From assembly GCA_017999235.1 (NCBI GenBank), contig JAGOBN010000115.1, positions 1-9,176 on the forward strand: a DNA stretch of 9,176 bases. The letters run 5' to 3'. This DNA comes from Anaerolineales bacterium. GTDB lineage: Bacteria; Chloroflexota; Anaerolineae; Anaerolineales; UBA6663. A model generated the notes under the pieces. That model did not search any database. It was not told the DNA's origin and worked only from the letters and a program-made list of their open reading frames with translations. A program made the position numbers and the translations under genes. This document shows, piece by piece, positions 6,199 to 9,176 of the stretch (position 1 is the first letter of the stretch; every line of letters starts with the position of its first letter).

Positions 6199-7386
6199 TC
6201 ACGGCGCGGCCGGCCGATAGATCGTCTCCAGCGGACGACAGGCGGCCCGATAATCGTAGGTGGTTTCTATCAGGCGCCGCCCCGCCCGACCCAGGGCGTC
6301 CGCCAAGGGGCGATCGGTCAGCAAGCGCACCGTTTCCCGCGCCAACGCCTCCGGTGTATCCGCGATGAGCACGTGCCGGCCATGTTCCACAGCGATACCT
6401 TCACACCCCAACGAGGTCGTGACCAACGGCAGGCCGCGCGCCAGCGCTTCCAGGATCTTTACGCGCATCCCGCCGCCGGCGCGCAGCGGAACCACAAAAG
6501 CGGCGGCCTGCTCCAAATAAGGCGGCAGATCCGGCACGTAACCGGTGACGGCGATATCGGCGCCGTTGCAGGCCAGCAGTTCCTGCGGCGGGCGCGCGCC
6601 GATCACGTCCAGGCCCACGTCCGGAACCTGGGCGCGGATCAGCGGGTACACTTCCCGGATAAACCACAGCATCCCATCGATGTTGGGCGGCCAGTACATG
6701 GTGCCCACATGCACCAGCCGGCGCGCGGCCGGCCCGCGGGCGACCACCGGCAGATCGTCCACGTCGACGGCGATGGGGATCACGGTTACCGGCCGCGGCC
6801 CGCCGGCCGCTTCCACCAGCGCCGCGCGATCCTCCTCGCTGACGGCCAGGACCGCGTCAAACTCGCGTACTAATCGGCCCTCATAGGTCTTTAGCAGTCG
6901 CCAATCCCGTTCCAACAGCAGTCGGCGCGGCCCAGCCGGCATCGTGGCCGCCAATCGGCGATAGAGTAACCAGAGCGCGTTGTGAGCGTCTAAGACCAGG
7001 CGGGCGCCGGGCACGCGCGCCGCGAACTGCGCCATGTTGAGCTGGTCGGCGTGGACCACGTCAAAGCGCGTCTCCGCCGCCACCCGCGCCACCATGGCCC
7101 GCATGGCGGCGCGGTCGTCCCGCACCATCATCCAGGGCTGGCCGGTCACTAGGCTGCGCACCAAAGCCAGGCCATCTTGCAGCGGCGACCGAGTGATAGG
7201 CACCGGGTGCACGGCCTGGCACAGGCCACGCAAATGCTCGACCTCGGCCGTCTGATCGCCGCGCACAAATGACACCAGCGTGACCGCGTGGTGGCGGGCC
7301 AGATACTTGAGCACGTTCCAGGTTTTTACCTTCGGACCGCTGTCCGGCGGATAAGGCAGAACCTGTGTCAGGAGTAAGACATTCAT
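6199..7386 (-). CDS. GT4 family (GT-B fold) glycosyltransferase
   Basis: Cytoplasmic retaining glycosyltransferase of 395 residues, expected to move a sugar from a nucleotide donor to a lipid-linked intermediate. The N-terminal Rossmann half shows LTQVLPYPPDSGPKVKTWNV (6-25), the usual Gly-containing acceptor-side loop, VVHADQL (110-116) and DAHN (133-136). The C-terminal half shows HVGTMYWPPNIDGMLWF (226-242), VTGYVPDL (280-287) and the donor-binding segment GGGMRVKILEALARGLPLVT (304-323) with R308, K310 and E313. The first Glu of the classical E-x7-E pair is Gly (G305), as in GT4 subgroups with 'MRVKILEA'. It resembles proteins annotated as sugar transferases in exopolysaccharide loci. ATG at 7386 has no visible Shine-Dalgarno; a -10 like TATCAT lies six bases before it. 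Family call is firm; the specific sugar is not known. Confidence 0.93.
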   Translation of the reverse strand: MNVLLLTQVLPYPPDSGPKVKTWNVLKYLARHHAVTLVSFVRGDQTAEVEHLRGLCQAVHPVPITRSPLQDGLALVRSLVTGQPWMMVRDDRAAMRAMVARVAAETRFDVVHADQLNMAQFAARVPGARLVLDAHNALWLLYRRLAATMPAGPRRLLLERDWRLLKTYEGRLVREFDAVLAVSEEDRAALVEAAGGPRPVTVIPIAVDVDDLPVVARGPAARRLVHVGTMYWPPNIDGMLWFIREVYPLIRAQVPDVGLDVIGARPPQELLACNGADIAVTGYVPDLPPYLEQAAAFVVPLRAGGGMRVKILEALARGLPLVTTSLGCEGIAVEHGRHVLIADTPEALARETVRLLTDRPLADALGRAGRRLIETTYDYRAACRPLETIYRPAAP

Positions 7387-7392
7387 GGGGCG

Positions 7393-7421
7393 ATGATAGC
7401 GGGCCGGCGGACCGGCGCAAA
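7393..7421 (-). promoter_or_regulatory. Candidate leaderless promoter for the GT4 gene
   Basis: On the minus strand TATCAT (7393-7398) ends six bases before the ATG at 7386, which would place transcription start at or next to the A of the start codon. A poor -35 like TTTGCG (7416-7421) lies exactly 17 nt upstream. No Shine-Dalgarno is visible before this ATG, which fits leaderless initiation. Low confidence: the -10 is decent, the -35 is not. Confidence 0.3.
7403..7416 (-). other. GC hairpin with UCCG tetraloop in the GT2-GT4 gap
   Basis: The minus strand reads GCCGG-TCCG-CCGGC: five G/C pairs around a UCCG loop (UNCG-type, stable in RNA). It lies in the 61-nt gap after the GT2 stop (7448-7450). 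No T-run follows, so it is a doubtful terminator; it could be an internal operon attenuator or just the frequent GCCGGC word. It also occupies the spacer of the candidate promoter. Confidence 0.35.
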
Positions 7422-7447
7422 TAGGTCAAAAGGCAGGGGCGCGGGTG

Positions 7448-8359
7448 TTACACGTCCCGCAGTTTTGCGGCCAAAGCGCGGAACGGGACCACCGGCCGGC
7501 CGCGCTGTCCCCCGCTAACCAGCCGCAGCCCGCCATGCAGCGCCGTCTTGAGTGCCGCGAACGCCAGAATCAGCGCTTTGAGCGCGCCCGCTGCGGCGGC
7601 GCCATAGGCTTTGCGAAAAAACCGCACCCGGCTGACATACAAATCGCCTTCCCGTTCCGGCCGCCGGGTGCGGCTGCTGGCGCTCCCGACATGCGTGAGG
7701 CGCGCGCTGGGGTGATACCAGACCTGCCAGCCGGCGTGGCGCAAGGCAAAACACAAATCCACGTCTTCGGCGTACATGAAGTAGCCTTCATCCAGCCCGC
7801 CCACCGCCGTATACGCCTCCGGCCGGGCCAACATACAGGCGCCTTCGACGTAATCGACGATCTGCGGACCGCGGGCCTCGTCCGGGCCGCGGCTGGGATA
7901 AGCCGGACCATAGGCCAGGCGCCCCAGGCCGGACAGGATCAAAAACTCGCGGCCCAGCGTGGGGAACGGCGTGTGCGAAGCCTGAAAGGAGCCGTCCGGG
8001 TTGCGCAGGTGGGCGCCGATCAGGCCGGCGCGCGGCTGGGCCTCAGCCAGCGCCACCAATGCCGGCAGCGCCCCGGCGTGCGGGAAAGCGTCGCTGTTCA
8101 GCAACAACAGATAGCGGCCGGTGGCGGCCCGCGCCCCCTGATTGTTGGCGCGGGCAAAACCGACATTCTCGGCATTGGCGATCAGGACCGCCTGCGGAAA
8201 ACGCGCGCGCACCAAGGTTACGCTGTCATCAGTAGAGGCGTTGTCCACCACAATTAGCTCGAGCGCGAGGCCGCCGGCCTGGGCCAGCACCGTCTCCAGG
8301 CAGCGGGCCAGCAGATCCCGCGTATTCCAATTGACGACAATCACCGACACATCAGGCAC
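7448..8359 (-). CDS. GT2 family glycosyltransferase (rhamnosyltransferase-like)
   Basis: Cytoplasmic inverting GT-A glycosyltransferase of 303 residues acting in polysaccharide repeat-unit synthesis. Motifs in order: VSVIVVNWN (4-12), VVDNASTDDS (37-46) binding the nucleotide, NVGFARANNQG (65-75), LLNSD (86-90, the DxD equivalent), VEGACMLARPEA (171-182), the catalytic-base motif YAEDVDLC (196-203, E198-D199) and HP/H223 in HVGSAS. Length and motifs match WbbL-like enzymes that often add rhamnose, but the sugar cannot be read from sequence. The C-terminal stretch about 253-275 is Ala-rich and hydrophobic and may associate with the membrane. GTG start at 8359 is supported by GGAG 7 nt upstream (8367-8370) and overlaps the stop of the preceding gene by 8 nt, implying coupled translation. 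Confidence 0.96.
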   Translation of the reverse strand: MPDVSVIVVNWNTRDLLARCLETVLAQAGGLALELIVVDNASTDDSVTLVRARFPQAVLIANAENVGFARANNQGARAATGRYLLLLNSDAFPHAGALPALVALAEAQPRAGLIGAHLRNPDGSFQASHTPFPTLGREFLILSGLGRLAYGPAYPSRGPDEARGPQIVDYVEGACMLARPEAYTAVGGLDEGYFMYAEDVDLCFALRHAGWQVWYHPSARLTHVGSASSRTRRPEREGDLYVSRVRFFRKAYGAAAAGALKALILAFAALKTALHGGLRLVSGGQRGRPVVPFRALAAKLRDV

Positions 8360-9176
8360 GGCCTAACTCCAGGGCCGTGGGGCGCGTCAGCTGATCAATA
8401 ACCGGGATCGCGCCCATGAACAAGAAACTATACACGGCATAGTCAAAGCCGGCGATGGTCTGGGTGTACGCGAACGGGAAGACCCAATCGCCAAACGCCA
8501 TCGCCACCAAACAGGCCATCGTGCCGGCGAAGCTGGCATTGGCCAGCCCTTCCAAGAAATCACCGCGCCCGCGCAGCCGGCGGGTGAGCCGGAAACCCAT
8601 CCACGCCAGCCCGCCAAAGAAAACCAGCATCGGCACAAAGCCCACAATCCCGTTCTGCGCCAGCATATCAATATAGTTGTTGTGCGTGGCCATCGCGTCG
8701 GCCGGGAAATACGACATGTAATAGGCGGCGTACCCGGCTGGGCCGGTGCCAAACAGGAGATGGTCGCGGGTGATGCGCCAGTTTTGGGCCCAGGCCGCCA
8801 GCCGCGTGCCGCCGCTCTCTTCGTTTTCGGCCGCGAAAGCCTTTTCAAATTCGCTGTAGTTGACGACCGCAAAGATGACCACGCCCAGCAGCATTAGTGC
8901 CACCGCCCGGCGTGAATGCTGCCAGATCAGAACAGCCAACACCACTAAGCCCGGCAGCCAGCCCGCCAGCCAACTCGTGTGCAGGATCAGGCCCCACACT
9001 ACGTAGAGCAGCGCCATTACCGCCGCCAGCACACGCCAGGCCCAATGCCAGCGGCGGCAGTACAGTGCCAGCCCCGCCCCCAGGGCGATACACCACATAG
9101 TAAACAGCCCGCCGACGTTGATGACCAAGTTGCCGATACTGGCCGGGATCAAGTCGTAGCGCGCCACCAGCCCGAC
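8352..9176 (-). CDS. O-antigen ligase / Wzy polymerase family membrane protein, C-terminal 274 residues
   Basis: Polytopic membrane protein that either polymerises lipid-linked repeat units (Wzy) or transfers glycan from lipid to an acceptor (WaaL/O-antigen ligase family, PF04932-type). The reading frame is open to the right edge, so the N-terminal half is missing; family members are usually 400 residues or more, which supports truncation by the window and not a short gene. Visible residues (1 = codon 9176-9174) show HTSWLAGWLPGLVVLAVL (about 66-83), then the large-loop signature: R125 in GTRLAAWAQNW, LLFGTGPAGYAAYY (about 140-153) and H165 in THNNYIDMLAQNGIVGF, the conserved His block of this family. 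Further hydrophobic segments follow to the C-terminus. A GTG at 9167 exists but lies inside the frame and is unlikely to be the real start. The gene ends 8 nt inside the GT2 gene. Ligase versus polymerase cannot be decided here. Confidence 0.88.
   Translation of the reverse strand, partial: VGLVARYDLIPASIGNLVINVGGLFTMWCIALGAGLALYCRRWHWAWRVLAAVMALLYVVWGLILHTSWLAGWLPGLVVLAVLIWQHSRRAVALMLLGVVIFAVVNYSEFEKAFAAENEESGGTRLAAWAQNWRITRDHLLFGTGPAGYAAYYMSYFPADAMATHNNYIDMLAQNGIVGFVPMLVFFGGLAWMGFRLTRRLRGRGDFLEGLANASFAGTMACLVAMAFGDWVFPFAYTQTIAGFDYAVYSFLFMGAIPVIDQLTRPTALELGRA

Noticed and set aside
6106..6873. Plus-strand open frame (255 codons)
   Set aside because: Antisense across the GT4/GT39-like junction; composition like a shadow frame, no motif.
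7445..8257. Plus-strand open frame (270 codons)
   Set aside because: Exactly antisense to the GT2 gene with its complete motif set; no domain visible.
1..9176. CRISPR array, tRNA/rRNA, insertion sequence or attachment site
   Set aside because: No regularly spaced direct repeats, no cloverleaf or rRNA stretch, no transposase or integrase motif, and genes are tightly packed in one direction.

Overview
The window reads as part of a surface-polysaccharide (exopolysaccharide, capsule or O-antigen type) assembly locus from a GC-rich bacterium. All seven genes lie on the minus strand, so transcription runs from the right edge to the left edge. High GC, a proline/threonine-rich 'PTP/TPTP' stalk before a C-terminal membrane anchor, and multi-spanning GT-C sugar transferases of this style suggest a Chloroflexota (Anaerolineae-like) genome. 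That assignment is inference from style and not proven by any marker gene here.

Layout in transcription order: (1) C-terminal part of a Wzy/O-antigen-ligase family membrane protein (right edge to 8352); (2) a GT2 glycosyltransferase (8359-7448, overlapping the first by 8 nt); (3) a GT4 glycosyltransferase (7386-6199) after a 61-nt gap holding a hairpin and a possible leaderless promoter; (4) a GT39-like integral-membrane sugar transferase (6191-4677); (5) a second, different GT-C-like membrane protein with a C-terminal soluble tail (4663-2993); (6) a secreted, membrane-anchored Asp-box beta-propeller protein (2996-1383, 4-nt GTGA overlap with gene 5); then a 173-nt intergenic region rich in inverted repeats and in AT relative to its surroundings; (7) the first 403 residues of a Wzz/bacterial tyrosine kinase (Wzc-like) fusion that runs off the left edge.

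Proposed working model (inference): the cytoplasmic GT2 and GT4 enzymes build a lipid-linked oligosaccharide; the two GT-C enzymes may add sugars from polyprenyl-phosphate donors on the outer face of the membrane; the Wzy/WaaL-type protein polymerises or ligates the product; the Wzc-like kinase controls chain length and export. The role of the anchored propeller is unknown; position suggests binding or trimming of surface glycan. No initiating phosphosugar transferase, flippase or outer-membrane export gene is in the window. No tRNA, rRNA, CRISPR array, insertion sequence or other mobile element was recognised. The most unusual signals are the anchored propeller, the dyad-packed intergenic region, and strong enrichment of the palindrome GCCGGC.
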